This document shows, in pieces, positions 10,810 through 24,000 of a stretch of DNA of 64,000 nt. Source of the DNA: Fragum whitleyi (taxonomy: Eukaryota; Mollusca; Bivalvia; Cardiida; Cardiidae); NCBI GenBank assembly GCA_948146395.1, contig OX411544.1:57155642-57219641 (forward strand), read 5' to 3'. The position numbers were made by a program, and so were the translations under genes. The notes beneath the pieces were generated by a model, which saw nothing but the letters and a program-made list of their open reading frames with translations, made no database searches and was not told the origin of the DNA. The stretch's first letter is position 1. Every line of letters begins with the position of its first letter.

Positions 10810-11674
10810 AACAATAGCACCGCAAGCGGGTGACAACGCTCGGCTGTTTATTATTTCTTAGGCAAATGTAAATATATGAACTTGATACCTACAGAAAGGT
10901 CTTGTACCAAGCAATGAAAGCATGTGAAATATGAAGGCTCTTTGACTTACCGTTCAAAAGTTATGACCAAGGTTAAATTTTTCAAAGAAATTTGACCTTG
11001 AAAAATGACCTTGACTGTTGACCTTGAACTTGGTACCTACAGCAAGTTCTTGTCCCGAGCAATATTCATGTGAAATATGAAGGATCTATGACTTACCATT
11101 CAAAAGTTATGACCAAGGTTAAATTTTTTAAAGAAGTTTGACCTGGAAAAAGGACCTTGACCTTGAGTGATGACCTTGAACTTGGTACCTACAGAAAGGT
11201 CTTATCCAAAGCAATGATCATGTGAAATATGAAGGCTCTTTGACTTACCATTTAAAAGTTATGACCAAGGTTAAATTTTTTAAAGAAGTTTGACCTCGAA
11301 AAATGACCTTGACCTTGAGTGATGACCTTGAACTTGGTACCTACAGAAAGGTCTTATCCAAAGCAATGATCATGTGAAATATGAAGGCTCTTTGACTTAC
11401 CATTTAAAAGTTATGACCAAGGTTAATATTTTTTAAGAAATTTGAATTTAAAAAATGACCTTGACCTTGACTGATGACCTTGAACTTGGTACCTACTGAA
11501 AGGTCTTGTCCCAAGCAATGATCATGTGAAATATGATGGCTGCTTGACATACCATTCAAAAGTTATGATCAAGGTTAAAGTTTGTCACGCTAACGCTAAT
11601 GCCAAGGAACATGCAAACGACTCCAAGGTGATCATAATACCTCAGGTTTTCTTCGAAAACAGCCAGGCTAAAAA
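10810..11674 (+). mobile_element. Composite tandem-core element, family Q (5 x 148-152 bp)
   Basis: The head AACAATAGCACC has a CCGC/GCGG stem, then CGCTCGGCTGTTT. The 3' end AAAACAGCCAGGCTAAAA is complementary to CGGCTGTTT. Monomers are marked by GGTACCTACAG-like sites at 10886, 11034, 11186, 11338 and 11490, rich in TTGACCTTGA. The pre-tail block carries CAAGGTGATCATAATACCTC instead of a GACGG microsatellite. Confidence 0.82.
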
Positions 11675-12416
11675 TGTTTAGCATGCATTTATTTTGTTTT
11701 TTTGAGTGCGAATAACATGCATAAAAGGATCTCAAACCTATTTAAATAAAATATCTGTGGGCTTTTTTGCTTGATTGGTTTAAACCTATTTATTTTAAAT
11801 AGATTAGGAAACAAGTTCTTACAAATTAGATTAATCCCTCTAAATTCTGCCTCCTGGAAAATTCACCAAATGTATGGGCTAATGAAAGACCAAAATCTAT
11901 AGCTGCTCCCAGCAATTGAACTCAGGACCTTTTTTTACCTGCCTTGAATTATTTTCTCTTTCTATGTTACTGAAGGGACAACAGATTTGGTAGAATGAAG
12001 TAAAGGAAGAAGGGACTAAATTAGTAATACATCTGCTTAGTTATATTAATTGAATGTTGCATATGCAGGTTTAAAAGCCAAACATCATTTCTGTCAGGTT
12101 TAATTAAGGGAAAATAGGAACTGTACTTTTAGCTAAATGGTTATTGAACTTAGTTTTTTTTTCAAGAATTCAAGGGCTTTTTGCAATCAAAATAAATCAC
12201 TGTTTTCAAATTACTGGAGAGAAAATGAAGCAATCAAGCTATCTTTTTTCTTAATGTTGTAAGATTAACAGCTGAAAATTGGACATAATGACCAAGCCAT
12301 TAAATATGTTTACTGATTATAAAGTAACTGCGCACCAAATATGACCAGTACAGCTCAAACAGATTTGAGTTAATGAGAAAGTCATTTAAGTCTCAAGCCC
12401 CAAGTTGTATAAAAGA
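11675..12416. other. AT-rich spacer
   Basis: No gene, exon with good splice borders or window-internal repeat was seen. Confidence 0.4.
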
Positions 12417-12559
12417 TAACCATTGGTTCATTTTAACCAAAATATATTTTTAACCAATCAGAACTATTGTTTCAATTGCACCAATTAATTGTAACAACAA
12501 TCCTGATTGGCTGAAATTAACTTTCCAGTTAAAATTCAAACAATGGTCATCTTTTATAC
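12417..12559. mobile_element. 143 bp foldback MITE
   Basis: Arms GTATAAAAGATAACCATTG and CAATGGTCATCTTTTATAC, with inner inverted matches TTTAACCAATCAG and CTGATTGGCTGAA. No flanking duplication is obvious. Confidence 0.75.
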
Positions 12560-13015
12560 TCACGGTCCTAGGTAATTTTCAGACAGAAACAGATTGTTAT
12601 ACACTCAGATAATATGATATGCTCCTAATTTTGAGGATGTAGGGACATCAAAATACAAGGTAATAATCAATATGAAAAATTTTGCAAAATACTTTTTTTG
12701 TTGCTTTGAAGAAAACTTGAAATTCCATGTTGTACAAAGTTAAGGCATAAACTATGAATCTGGCACCAGTTTGCTCAATTAACTTTCATTAATGAAAACC
12801 AATTAGGTGGTCAAATGAAGTAGATTTACAGTGAGATGATAGCTGGCAGGTCTCCTAATGTATTGGCACAGTGTTGTCAACAAATTTATGTCTGTTTTGG
12901 CCCATGATATAAAATAACTTTTAGTTTTGAAATGAGTATATGATGGCAATTCAGCCCTTTATCTGAGGTAAAAACATTTGCAAAATTTTTGACAAATGGT
13001 TCCCCTTTTGCAAGG

Positions 13016-13400
13016 CATTTCTTAGCCATGATGTAATTTGAGGAGTTTACTTTAAAATATTTGGGTTTCCTTCAAAAGTTGGTCTGAATTATCATAATAG
13101 TGTGTAAACAAGAGGCCAAAGAGGGCCTGTATCGCTCCACTGGCTTAAAAATCTCAAGATTTGAAAGAGAGATATTATAAATAGAAGGTAATGAGAGTGA
13201 ACAGCATTCAGAAGGAATTCTGACTTTTTCTAAGTTGAAACTGACTTATGAAGGAATGAACTTATTTAACTAATAGACGGATTTCAGCTGGGCTAAAAAT
13301 AGCAACTGATGTATTTAATTTACATACCATGTTGGTGGAGGGGGCAAAACATGACCTAATTGCTCTTTATCCTATAGTAAAAAGGTGAAAATCAATCATC
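13016..13400. repeat. Fragments: H-type MITE left part and a composite-element head
   Basis: TTAGCCATGATGTAATTTG at about 13022 matches the left interior of the MITE at 42606. At 13108 AACAAGAGGCCAAAGAGGGCCT (stem AGGCC/GGCCT) followed by TCGCTCCACTGGCT is a composite-element head whose tandem core is not recognisable. Confidence 0.55.
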
Positions 13401-14080
13401 AATTACTGGCTTATTAAGGTGGTCAGGTACTTGGAAAAAGTTTTATTTTAAGGATAGTTCAATCATTCAACCATCATTACAAATTCAGTGTTTTGTGGCA
13501 CATGAAAAATGTTGAATTTCATTTCAAACCAACATACCCAAATTGTTTAAATGTAGGGAAATTGAAGTGCAAGAAAGAATCTTTCTCTATGAAATACCAA
13601 TAAGACTTGATAATTTTGGACAACAAAAAAGTAAAACATAATGATTTCATACCCTATAAGATATTTCATGATAAAAATTGTCTATTTTAAATAAATATTG
13701 TTACAGAAGTACTTGCTTTCAGTAATATTACATGATAGTTCAATGTATAAAACATAACTATTGAACATGTCATTATCTTTTTCCAAGTGTTAATTTGAAA
13801 TGTTTCTAATGGTTTGAACATTTATATTACATGTCGGTTAGAAAATAGTTTAATACATATAATGTGTATTAACAGTTGATTTTGGGGAAATTTGTAAGTT
13901 CCTTTTACATGAATATTGAACTGAAACATTTCTCAGACTAATCAAAAATACAACAGTTATTAACTGACTTCCTACTTAAATGAAATTTAGTTTAAAAAAA
14001 ACATGCACAGCAGGACTTTAAACTTGGCCCAAATTTTTCAATATTTACACGAGATTCATTTCAATGTCGCTACTGTAATT
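13401..14080. other. AT-rich spacer
   Basis: Nothing supported; only short frames broken by stops. Confidence 0.4.
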
Positions 14081-14129
<49 letters not shown>

Positions 14130-14137
14130 TAATGATA
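14081..14137. repeat. (TAA)n microsatellite
   Basis: About 17 TAA units ending in TAACAATAATGATAA. The isoleucine-rich frames at 14003-14188 and 14056-14238 are read from this tract and are not genes. Confidence 0.95.
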
Positions 14138-15425
14138 ATTTGCATTCTAAATTGGCCTTTGTTAGATTTTCCCCCATGTGAATTGTAGGATGTAAATACT
14201 TTAATCTTAATATTTCCAAAAATAAATATCACAAGCACATCTTCAAAATGATTTCATCATACAGGACCCCTGAACTAGCCCTGACTTCAGAATAGTATCA
14301 AGAATTAAAAAAAAAAAATGAATAAATGCTTGAAAATGTCTCTATCTTGAAACACCCAATAAGCGCATACATGTATACCTTAACGGTTGCTTTAGTCCAA
14401 TGCTTGGAATTTGTATGACAGAGGCATAGAATACTGCTGACCTTCAGAATGTCAAGTAACTTCAGAAGTGTAACGTTAGTTTCTTTCATAACATGCAACC
14501 AATATTTTGTCTATGTACAATCATTATTAAGAAACTGTAGTTTTTGAAGCTGCAGTAGAAAGTTGTGTTTTTTTTCTATATCCCCAAATTTTTTTTAAAA
14601 GTGCATGATTGATTATTGTTTTTGTCCAACAATATTTTGAAGCTATTGGGTTGAATACTTTACCCATAAATCATTTCACTTATTCATGCATGTAGGAAGA
14701 ATCATTAACAATACATGTAGTCAAAATATTGCACTGCTATTATTTATAAGACATGGCTGCAGTAACATGTAAAAGTTTATTAGTTGTCAAGTAAATATAA
14801 TTTGAAAAAAGACACACCATGAAAATAATTTTGATCGGGATTATGATGAAAAACAATTAAAGAAGTAAGAAAATGCACACAAATCAAAATTAACAGATGG
14901 ACACCCTAAGATCATTAGCATTATTGAGGAAAAATATAAAGAAAAGAAAACTGCATAGAAGTTTCAATTTTGAACGCAGCTAGACAAACACAAATTACTG
15001 AATACAAGATACTTCAATCATTTACAAATACTTTTTTTTTCATTTTGTAAAAATGAAATTATTTCATCAATATTGTAACTTCCCCAAGTAATCTTCTCAT
15101 CTTTACATTTCTGACTTGCTAAAAATATTTTTGCTATCTGGTAATGATTCAAAACAGAGTTCCGGGAACATAGTTAAATGATTCATTTCCTTTATTTTGT
15201 CTGGTAACAAAAACAAATATTTACGTTATGTAACGATTAAATAATACTACTTAATTAAGCACTATCCATGACTGACCAGTGTGTATTCCATACAAATTCC
15301 TGGCTTATCAGTTGACCTTCTGCCCCCAATTACTATCCACTGCAGTGTTCAGTCAGGTGTAGAGAAACTGAAATCCCTCTATATGTAAAATTACAAGGAA
15401 GAAAACTATTTAAATATCACTTTGA
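14138..15425. other. AT-rich spacer
   Basis: No gene or repeat family recognised. Confidence 0.4.
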
Positions 15426-16305
15426 AACAAGAGGACCAGAATGGCCCTAAACCGCTCACCTGAATTTTATTGATCCAGTGGTCTCATCCAATCCATATTT
15501 CTTGAACAACTTTAGAAGAGGGTCACCAAAGAAACATTCTCGTAAAGTTTCATTGAAATTGGCCTAATGGTTCAGGAGGAGATGTCATTAAAAAATTTCG
15601 GGGTCAAAAAAAGCCCGCCCTGCCATGCCCATATTTGGGGGTCAATCCAAATTTCTTGAACAACTTTAGAAGAGGGGCACCCAAGGAACATTCTGGTAAA
15701 ATTTCATTGAAATCGGCCCCATGGTTCAGGAGAGGATGTAGTTCAATGATTTTGGGGTCAAAATAAGCCCCGCCCTGCCACACCCATATTTGGGAGTCAA
15801 TCCAAATTTCTTGAACAACTTTAGAAGAGGGTCATCCAAGGAACATTCTCATAAAGTTTCATTGAAATTGGTTCATTGGTTCAAGAGGAGATGACGTTCA
15901 GAGATTTCGGGGTCAAAATATTCCCCGCCCTGTAGCCCATATTTGGGAGTCAATCCAAAATTCTTGAACAACTTTATAAGAGGGTCATCCGAGGAACATT
16001 CTGGTAAAGTTTCATTGAAATTGGCCAAATGGTTCAGGAAAAGATGACATTTAAAGATTTGGGGGTCAAAATAAGCCCCGTCCTGCCACACCCATATTTG
16101 GGGGTCAATCCAAATTTCTTGAACAACTTCACAAGAGGGTCACCCAAGGAACATTTTGGCCAAGTTTCATCAAAATCCACCCATTGGTCTAGGAGGAGAA
16201 GATGTTTAAAGAAAAGTTTAGGTATGCACGGACAGAAGGACGCATGCACGACGGACACCTCGCCATGACAATAGCTCGCTGGCCTTTGGTCAGTGGCGCA
16301 AAAAA
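15426..16305 (+). mobile_element. Composite tandem-core element, family D (5 x 153-155 bp)
   Basis: The head AACAAGAGGACCAGAATGGC is followed by CGCTCACCTGA. Monomers are marked by CTTGAACAACTT at 15501, 15655, 15810, 15963 and 16118, and carry AAGTTTCATTGAAATTGGCC. ACGGACAGAAGGACGCATG precedes the tail ending TCAGTGGCGCAAAAA. Several frames here on both strands are read from the repeated monomers and are not genes. Confidence 0.87.
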
Positions 16306-16344
16306 CTGTATCCTTAAACCAAAATGATAAACGCACAATTCATT

Positions 16345-16530
16345 GTTGGGTTACCAAATCCTCCTAACCTTAGCTTGTCCAAGCTAAGTAACCAGGGTTT
16401 GGTTACTCGACTACGTTTTTATGTTAGGGTTACATATAAATGTGAGTATTCATAAATAAAACCTGATCTACCTTAACCTTAAATGCAACAATCCATTACT
16501 TTGGTACATCCCTGCCAGGACAAAAATCTT
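16345..16530. mobile_element. H-type MITE, left end missing
   Basis: An internal hairpin (GGTTACCAAATCCTCC, AGCTTGTCCAAGCT) and right end CCCTGCCAGG match the intact 349 bp MITE at 42606-42954. Confidence 0.65.
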
Positions 16531-16540
16531 TCATACCGGT

Positions 16541-16945
16541 ATTATTTGAGCCTGTTTTGTTGTTCAGCATCAACAAAGGGAGGGACATGGCATTCTTGAT
16601 TAAGAATTAAACAAATAAGTTATGCCTTTGCCTAAAATTGATTTAGTTTTAAAGATGTATCAAAACACCTATTGGCATGCAACAAAGATTCCTTGAATGT
16701 TCTTATTTCTAATAAAAATAGTTTCATGCACATAGACCATGTTACATGATTATATTATCTTTCATATTAAAGGATAGCATTATGCTTAAAAGCATTCTTG
16801 GCATGTAGCATGTAAGCCTTTCAGACATCAAATCATCTGTATTCTACTATCATTTATAACAAAATGATATGGAAAACCACTTTAGTCTTTGACCTAATTC
16901 TTAAAATCAAGGGGTCATTGCAAACCTATTGAAAGTGCCTAATGT
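16541..16945. other. AT-rich spacer
   Basis: Only a half-unit of the GCAAACCTATTGAAAGTGCC hairpin family at about 16919 is recognised. Confidence 0.4.
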
Positions 16946-16978
<33 letters not shown>

Positions 16979-17422
16979 ATGACGGCATTTTTTTCAAAGT
17001 TTGACATTGACAGATGACCTTGACCTTGTCACATGACCTTGACTTTGGTACCAGCGGATGCTGATCATTGAGATCTATCATCATGCCAAATATAAGCTTC
17101 GTATCTTGAATAGGCTTGAAGATATTGGCAAGGTTAAGTTTTCGGGTTAAGTTTTTTCAAAGTTTGACCTTGACAGATGACCTTGACCTTGTCAAATGAC
17201 CTTGACTTTGGTACCAGCGGATGCGGATCATTGAGATCTATCATCATGCCAAATATTAGCTTTGTATCTTGAATAAGCTTGAAGATATTGGCAAGGTTAA
17301 GTTTTCGGGTTAAGTTAGCGGACAGATGGACGGACAGACAGACGGACGGACAGATGGACAGACAGACAGATGACACGAGTAAAACAGTATGCCCCCGATC
17401 TCTCGATACGGGGGCATAAAAA
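16946..17422 (+). mobile_element. Family B composite element, two monomers
   Basis: The head AACAAGATGTGTTTGTG has a perfect TGTGTTT/AAACACA stem, then AATGCCCCCATGAC. Two 163 bp monomers carry GATGACCTTGACCTTGTCA and GAGATCTATCATCATGCC. A long GACGGACAGACAGACGG tract follows, then the tail ATACGGGGGCATAAAA, complementary to the 5' ATGCCCCC motif. Confidence 0.9.
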
Positions 17423-17554
17423 TGACCCAAGCTAGAACAGTTTTAATTCATTTATAATTCCTATCAAAATTCATTTATAATCCAAATTAAACTCATTTTA
17501 ACCCTATTCCTAGTACTTTGTCACTAGATATTTTGTGGCAAAGATTGATAGATT

Positions 17555-17765
17555 GTTTGAATGGAGTTTTATGCCCCTTTCAACATTTTTCAGTTATATC
17601 GTGGGGCTGGAGCACTTAAAGATGAATTTCTGGTATTTTTCTCACCAGGACTACAATCACATCCTTCCCAAGCCTCCAGTTGCTATCTCACATAGGTCTT
17701 TGATTATCAACGCATTTGTGAGAGACAAATAGTCGGAAAGAATCAGTGCCGCCGTCGGGTTTGTG
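17555..17765 (+). repeat. Mollusc SINE core, truncated
   Basis: Shares ATGGAGTTTTATGCC, TTTCAGTTATATCGTGG, GACAAATAGTCGGAAAGA and GTGCCGCCGTC with the copies at 40250 and 45633. The tRNA-like head is absent. Confidence 0.65.
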
Positions 17766-18447
17766 GCAAAAAAGGAGCTGCTTAAAAAAGAAAGCTCCAC
17801 TCTGATCTTTATCTACTTGAAAACAAAATGACAGAAGCCTTTCTCCATCTTAAGTTTTTTGGTCCTCCTAAAATTTAAAGGTAAACTTTTAATAGGAAAT
17901 TTAAGCATATTAAACGTGAATGTAGGAGCTCTGCTTGAGAAAACCTTAAATCTGAAAATTCAACATTTATCTTTGACTTAGAGCTTGAAGCCATTTGTTT
18001 CATTTCAAACATTTGTTTCACTTAACTCATTAAATCATTTTGAAGGACAATTATGCTGACCTACTTTAAATTACATCCATTTCATGAGAAAGAAAAAATT
18101 TAAACTCCAGACAAATTGAATTTGAATGCTTGACCTTGCCATGTGACCTTGACCTTTCTCAGAATTAGCTTAATACATAGAAAACCTTTTCATTATGGAT
18201 AACCATATTGTACCAAGCTATCTATCCATTCATTAGCCTAGGAGCTGTGGTTTGGACAAAATCAGTTGGACTGAGAGATCCACAAACATCAAGCTATCAT
18301 TGTGACAAGTATGTCTGGCTTAACCAAAAAGATTTAGCAAGTATTCCGATGTTGGAATTGAAATCATCTGCAACAGAGACAGTCGAATCCATACAAAATT
18401 TCATATCCTGGATTGTATTGATTTGTCTGATTATTTCCCTAGTATAT
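17766..18447. other. Spacer
   Basis: A short GACCTTGCCATGTGACCTTG stretch at about 18132 is a family B remnant. The rest is unrecognised. Confidence 0.35.
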
Positions 18448-19375
18448 AACAAGATGTATTTGTGAAACACAAATACCACTGTAACAGCATTTTTTTCAAA
18501 ATAATGACCTTGACAGATGACCTGAAACCTTGTAATGTGACCTTGATACTTACGGATGCACAATCACTGAGATCTTTCATCGTACAAATTATGAGAAAGC
18601 TATCTATATTGGGCTTGAATGGACTGAAAATGTTAAATTTTAATGTAAAGTTTTAAAGATTTTTTTTTACCTTAACAGATGACCTTGCCCTTTGCACATG
18701 ACCTTGACCTATATATCTACAGATGCACATTAATGAGATATATCATCATGCCAAAGATGAGGCTTGTTTCGTGAATAGTCTTGAAGATATTGGCAATGTA
18801 AAGTTTTTTATCTAAATTTTTGAGTTAGTTGACCTTGACAGATGACCTTGACTTTTGCACAGTACCTTGAGTTTGGTATCAGCGGATGCATATCATTGAG
18901 ATCTATCATCATGCCGAACATTAGGCTGGTGTCTCGAGTAGGCTTAAAAATATTGGCAATGTTTAATTTTTTTGTTAAGTTTTTGAATTATTTGACATTG
19001 ATAGATGACCTTGACCTTGTCACATGACCTTAACTTTGGTATCAGCAGATGTGTTTCATTGAGATCTATCATCATGCCAAATATAAGGCTCATGTCTTGA
19101 ATAGCCTTGAAATTATTGGCAATGTTAAGTTATTTGGTTAAGTTTTGAGTTCTTTGACCTTGACAGAATAATGACCTAGTCTTATGACCTTGACTTTGCT
19201 ATCAGCAGATGCATATCATTGAGATCTATCATCATGCCAAATATGAGGCTTATATCTTGAATAGCCTTGAAAATATTGGCAATGATAAGATTTTGGATTA
19301 AGTTTTGCAGATCAACAGACAGACAGACAATGGTAAAACAATATGCCTCTGATCTTTTGATGCAAGGGCATAAAA
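18448..19375 (+). mobile_element. Family B composite element, five monomers
   Basis: The head AACAAGATGTATTTGTG keeps a near-perfect stem with AAACACA. Monomers are marked by GAGATCTATCATCATGCC-like sites at 18571, 18737, 18900, 19063 and 19223 (160-166 bp). ACAGACAGACAGACAATGG precedes the degraded tail TGCAAGGGCATAAAA. Confidence 0.88.
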
Positions 19376-22300
19376 ATATTACAAATATTCAAGTATCATG
19401 TGTCATATCTTGTTGAAAGAAAACATATCATTATAAACAAGTGATATTTTCTATTTTCATTTTTGATATGTTTCTGTCTTTTGATCACCTAATTAGAAGA
19501 GCCTTTTTTCTGAAAGGTGCCAAAAAATGCAAATAATTGAAAAGAAGAATGCTTTCAAAGCTATAACATCAAGGTAAATAATGTTCTGGAAATTAGAACA
19601 ATGATTACATGAATGATAATAAAAACACTCTCAAAACTTATTTTCCAGTATTCCTTGTTATTTTTGGCCTGGCAGGGTGTTGTTTATCTGTCAACTTAAT
19701 TTGGCGAGTTTAATTTTTGATAATAAATTTTGGCAAAAGTTTGTTTGCAATTTCAGATAACATGTGTATAAAGCTGTAACCTAAAGCAAAATGGACTTTC
19801 AATCTTGGCAAATTTCATATTAGTCTATGCCCTAAGGGACAAAAAATTGGTCCCGTGCAAAATTGGTGCCGATTTATGGCGACCTATTTTAAAATATTCT
19901 GTGATGTCTAAGCTTTAATTTGAAAGAGGTCGCCCATCTCAGATCCGTGTCTGGGTCTATATATGAGGTCATCAATATGGCGACTGAAATACAGTTTAAG
20001 CTTATTTAGCTAACGGAAGAATATAAGATTGACAAGTGATGGAAGATGCTTTTTCTGTTTATAATAAGAAGGTTCCATAGGCAATCATTTCCACTAAAAT
20101 TGTTGGAACTTTAGAGCCTGTGAAACTCAAAATCGTAGCTTAAATATTCTGATAATGTACTATCCGGATACTCTTCGTTTTACACATGACAATAAATTCA
20201 TTTTTGCCTAATCCCGCTTAATGTTTTGCTTTCAAACTACCAATGTATTTATATATTAGTTATAAAACAAGTATTGAAGTGCATAATGGAGAGTTTTTGT
20301 GAAACATATTATTCAACGCACAAATTTTGTATTAATTTTCGATTAATATTGCTGTATATTTAACATTTTATAATACAGTATTTAAAAAGTGAAATAGTTT
20401 TTCAAGAATCCTCAAAGTAATACAAACAAGTGACTTGTCAGCACTGAATTCTTATTAGGAGTGTCTTATTTTCAAAGCTTAAAAAAACATTTAAATTTGG
20501 TAACCAAATATTCGGATTATGTGTTATCCGAATACTATTCTTTTTAAACATAAGAAAAATAATTTTGTCGTATCTCTACTTAATATTCGTTTCTCATATC
20601 AATAAAAGATGTTATTGGTCCTGCTTCAATGCTGAGTTGTCAAAAGTAGGGATTTTATCTATAGGCATATCTTGCTCTGTCCAATGTCCACCCCGTGATA
20701 AAAGTCTGAGGAAAAAAATGAAAAAAGAAAATGTCTTTCACATAAATTTGTTTTTGATGTCGCTAACACGTTCTCTCAGTATGTCATATACATAGATCTG
20801 TATTCTGATAAACTCCTAAAACGGTGTCGTTCTTACAGCATACCTGGAACCGTATTCACCAACCTATCTTTGCAGGAACTCGGTAAATCGGTAAAGGATT
20901 TGTACAATTTTAAGGGAATACGAATTCTTTGTAAATAAGCAATGTATATTTGCAAACTAAGCCTTCCTAGAACCAGTCAAAACAGTTCCCCTGTGTTTAA
21001 CTGCTCTGTGACATGCCCTAAATCATTCCAGTTGCTTAAACGTAAACGTTAAAGAATTTTAATAAGTAGATTAAGGCTTTCATCCCTCGTATATTACTCA
21101 CCTTGTAACTATGATGATGTGACTGATCGCCCATTATAATGTTAATATATGATGTCAGTACCAAAGAGGCACTACAAGGTTGCAAGTCTAAAACAATCAA
21201 ATTCGGTATTTTAACGCGGACTAACATTGTACTATCACCATTCTTAAGTCCCATAAGATCCCTAACAAAAATTGTAACTTTAATAGATATTTGTTACCAA
21301 GAAATGCAAACAAGTGTTCTCAGTCTGCGAATTGTCTTTGGCGAATATGAAAAATGAGACGAACTATATGTGATCATACAAATAAACACACGGCAATAAA
21401 ACGATGTTTATACTCAATATTCATCCATGATTTCATAATAAATCGAGATTTCATAAATTATCGAATTTTTTTCTAACTTTATGAATTGATACATCGAATT
21501 CTATATAAACACAAATCGGACTGTAATTGCAGACGTATACATATTCAAGCAAATTGTCCCATTTCAGTGTTAAGTTGGCACTACGGGTACTCAAAACGTA
21601 CACAGGCTTTGTTGTTCGTTTTCTTGTTAAGCTAAAAATCTGATGAGCCATTATGAAGACACAAATCTTGTTTTTTGACAGACAAGATATAGAAAGTTCA
21701 AAGAAATTTGAAACTTGTACTTCGAGGTTGGGTGGTAGAGGAAGTATTACCAATCATATTGTAGTTTTTACTTCCATTTAAAGATTTTTAATGAGAGTAG
21801 AAGCTAGAAATTGGTCCTTGAAAAATCAAATGTCAGCTTTTCTTCTCTGAATCTCCTAAAACAGCGAAACTTGCGAATGAAACATGTATAATCGCATACA
21901 AGAACAAAATTATATCTACCTAGGCTAACTATGAATATATGTCTAGTAGCAAGAAAGAAGCAGATACAAGATTCCCATACCAAGAAAGAGTGACACAAAA
22001 TGAAATACATTCTTCGCATAAATCTGATTTTGATGTACATTACCTGAGTCTTTGTTATTTTAAGAAATAACAATTGCACGGCTCTTTGACAAGAAGTGGG
22101 AAAAAAATGACAGAGGCTTCGCATTTCTGAGGATTTTATAAGAGGACTTGTACAACCGTTAAGAAATAATTCCTTATACAATCTTTGAAAATACCACTGA
22201 AAATTTTATCAACATCGTGGTGACTACGCGAGACAACAGATGTTTCGAAGAAAACAGGCTTTAGTGCAAAATGTGCCTTGTTAATTGAATTTTTTATATG

Positions 22301-22798
22301 TTTATAGTATTGGTGTAACGATCGAAAATCTGCCCCTTATTAGATCCTCATCCATGAATAGAAATACCAGGTTAGCACTGGATTCTGGAAGATATAAAGG
22401 GTGATCTAAAATATATGATAGAACAAAGAATTCAAAAGCAATTGCTATCTATGTTTATAACAGTCATTTAACCGATAAGTTTATTTAAAAAAAAACTGTG
22501 TTTTACTATGTATGGAATGGTTACTTCTTTAACTAAATCTTATAAGAGGAGGGGCTCAAAGTTAACCCAGTTTTTCCATTAAATGAAGTAGAGGACTCAG
22601 CAGAAAACAAAGCTAAAACCAGTGCTTCGAGCACTTTGATTCTTGAAAAGGCCAATGTAATTTAAATAACGAAAACTCTTTTAAAATATTCAAACTTTTT
22701 ATTTCTTACAAGTATTAAAAATCAAAGATTTGTCCATTTTTTTTTCAAAAAAAATTTTCAAAGAAAAAAAGGGTTTCTGTATAAATAGACGTAAAAGG
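19376..22798. other. Long AT-rich low-repeat stretch
   Basis: No convincing gene. A weak direct duplication links about 20139-20225 (ATTCTGATAATGTACTATCC) with 20504-20590 (ATTCGGATTATGTGTTATCC), and a second weak match links 20720-20770 with 22000-22040. The longest frame, 21804-22181 (-), 125 codons, is rich in F, C and I, has no recognised motif and is probably not coding. Confidence 0.35.
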
Positions 22799-23475
22799 CT
22801 TTCTTCATCGCATAATCCCCACCAACTTTTAAAAGGATACTACCAAATAATCGTGTTTTTTTGTTAGAAATACATGATTTCATTTGTTTAGATTTATTTC
22901 GTTACGTTTTACCGCCGAAGTACATGATATTGAACAATTTCCGAATGAATAACATATGCTAGGCTCTGAAAAACTCATGACGCCAAGTATGTCAAATTGA
23001 TGACGTCATCATTCAGGCAAGACACAAAATTAAGATGGGTGACCTTTCTAATTTCGTGAGGTATCCTGTAACATTTAATTTTATAAATATGACATGATAA
23101 ATCGGCATGGAATTTGCAAATAAAAGTTTTAGTAGGTTTGTATTTGTTAACGGGAATTGATTTCTTCATTGCATTACCCCACCCACTTTAAATGGATACT
23201 GCCGAAAATCCATGTTTTTGTTGTTGTTGTTTTAAGTTATTGAAAATTATTACATTGAGTTTTTCGCCAAAATATTTGATATTGAACCATTTCCGATCGT
23301 TTAACGTAAGCTCTGCACTGAAAATGTTATGACGCTTAGGACGCCATTTTTATGACGTCATCATTTGGCCCAGACACAAAAGCCAGATGGGCCACCTGTT
23401 TTATTTTGTCAAGAAGCTCATAACGTTTAATTTGATGTATGACATGATAAATCGGCAACAATTTAAAGTGCACGG
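22799..23475. repeat. Tandem duplication of about 352 bp
   Basis: Two copies in direct order. GATATTGAAC at 22926 and 23278 marks the spacing. Each has TTCTTCATYGCAT, TGACGTCATCATT and ATGACATGATAAATCGGCA. TGACGTCA is a CRE/AP-1-like site present once per copy. Divergence is roughly 20-25% by eye, so the duplication is old. Confidence 0.75.
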
Positions 23476-23639
23476 GACACCCGATGGGAATATACTATAT
23501 TGGGTTATGCCAAAGTTATGAAGTTTGGGGAATCCTCTTCACTTTAACATTTAATAGTACAAATATTACTCAAGTGCCTTACGGTGATCAAAAGTCTATA
23601 TTTGGGAATGACATCTTTAAAGAAATTTCCATGAAGATA

Positions 23640-24000
23640 AGGCAAAAACTTTGGCCCCTAGAATATGTACAAGAAAATTGTCATTACAGCCCAATTTTCA
23701 ATTCTTGAATGGAAAATTTCCTTTTTTACAAAGGTTCTTTCTTGTGACCAACAAAATATTGTAACCAATTTTGATGAAGAGGCCAAAATTGTGGCTTATA
23801 AAGTACTAATAAGGACTTTGTCATTAAGGCCACTTTTTCCCCATTTACCAATAGACCATTTTTAAGGTTCAACCTTGTGACAAGACAAATATTCTGGCCA
23901 AATTTCATGAATATTGGTCAAAAATTGTGGTTTATAGAGTGCTAAAATTGATTTTCTCTCTAAAGCCGTAATTTGGATAACTGTTTTGCTCCAGAAATTG
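23640..24000 (+). repeat. Degraded family G monomers
   Basis: TTGTCATTAAGGCCACTTTT, TTTCATGAATATTGGTC and TGTGGTTTATAGAGTGCTAA match the 145 bp monomer at 54219-54940 with heavy decay. Neither head nor tail is seen. Confidence 0.55.

Noticed and set aside
14003..14238. Two opposing isoleucine-rich frames
   Set aside because: They are translations of the (TAA)n microsatellite.
17134..17430. 98-codon minus-strand frame with a Ser/Val/Cys repeat
   Set aside because: The repetitive part is the reverse of the GACGGACAGACAG tract in a family B element.
21804..22181. 125-codon minus-strand frame, the longest in the window
   Set aside because: Rich in F, C and I, no motif, part of it overlaps a weak repeat shared with 20720; no splice or start support.
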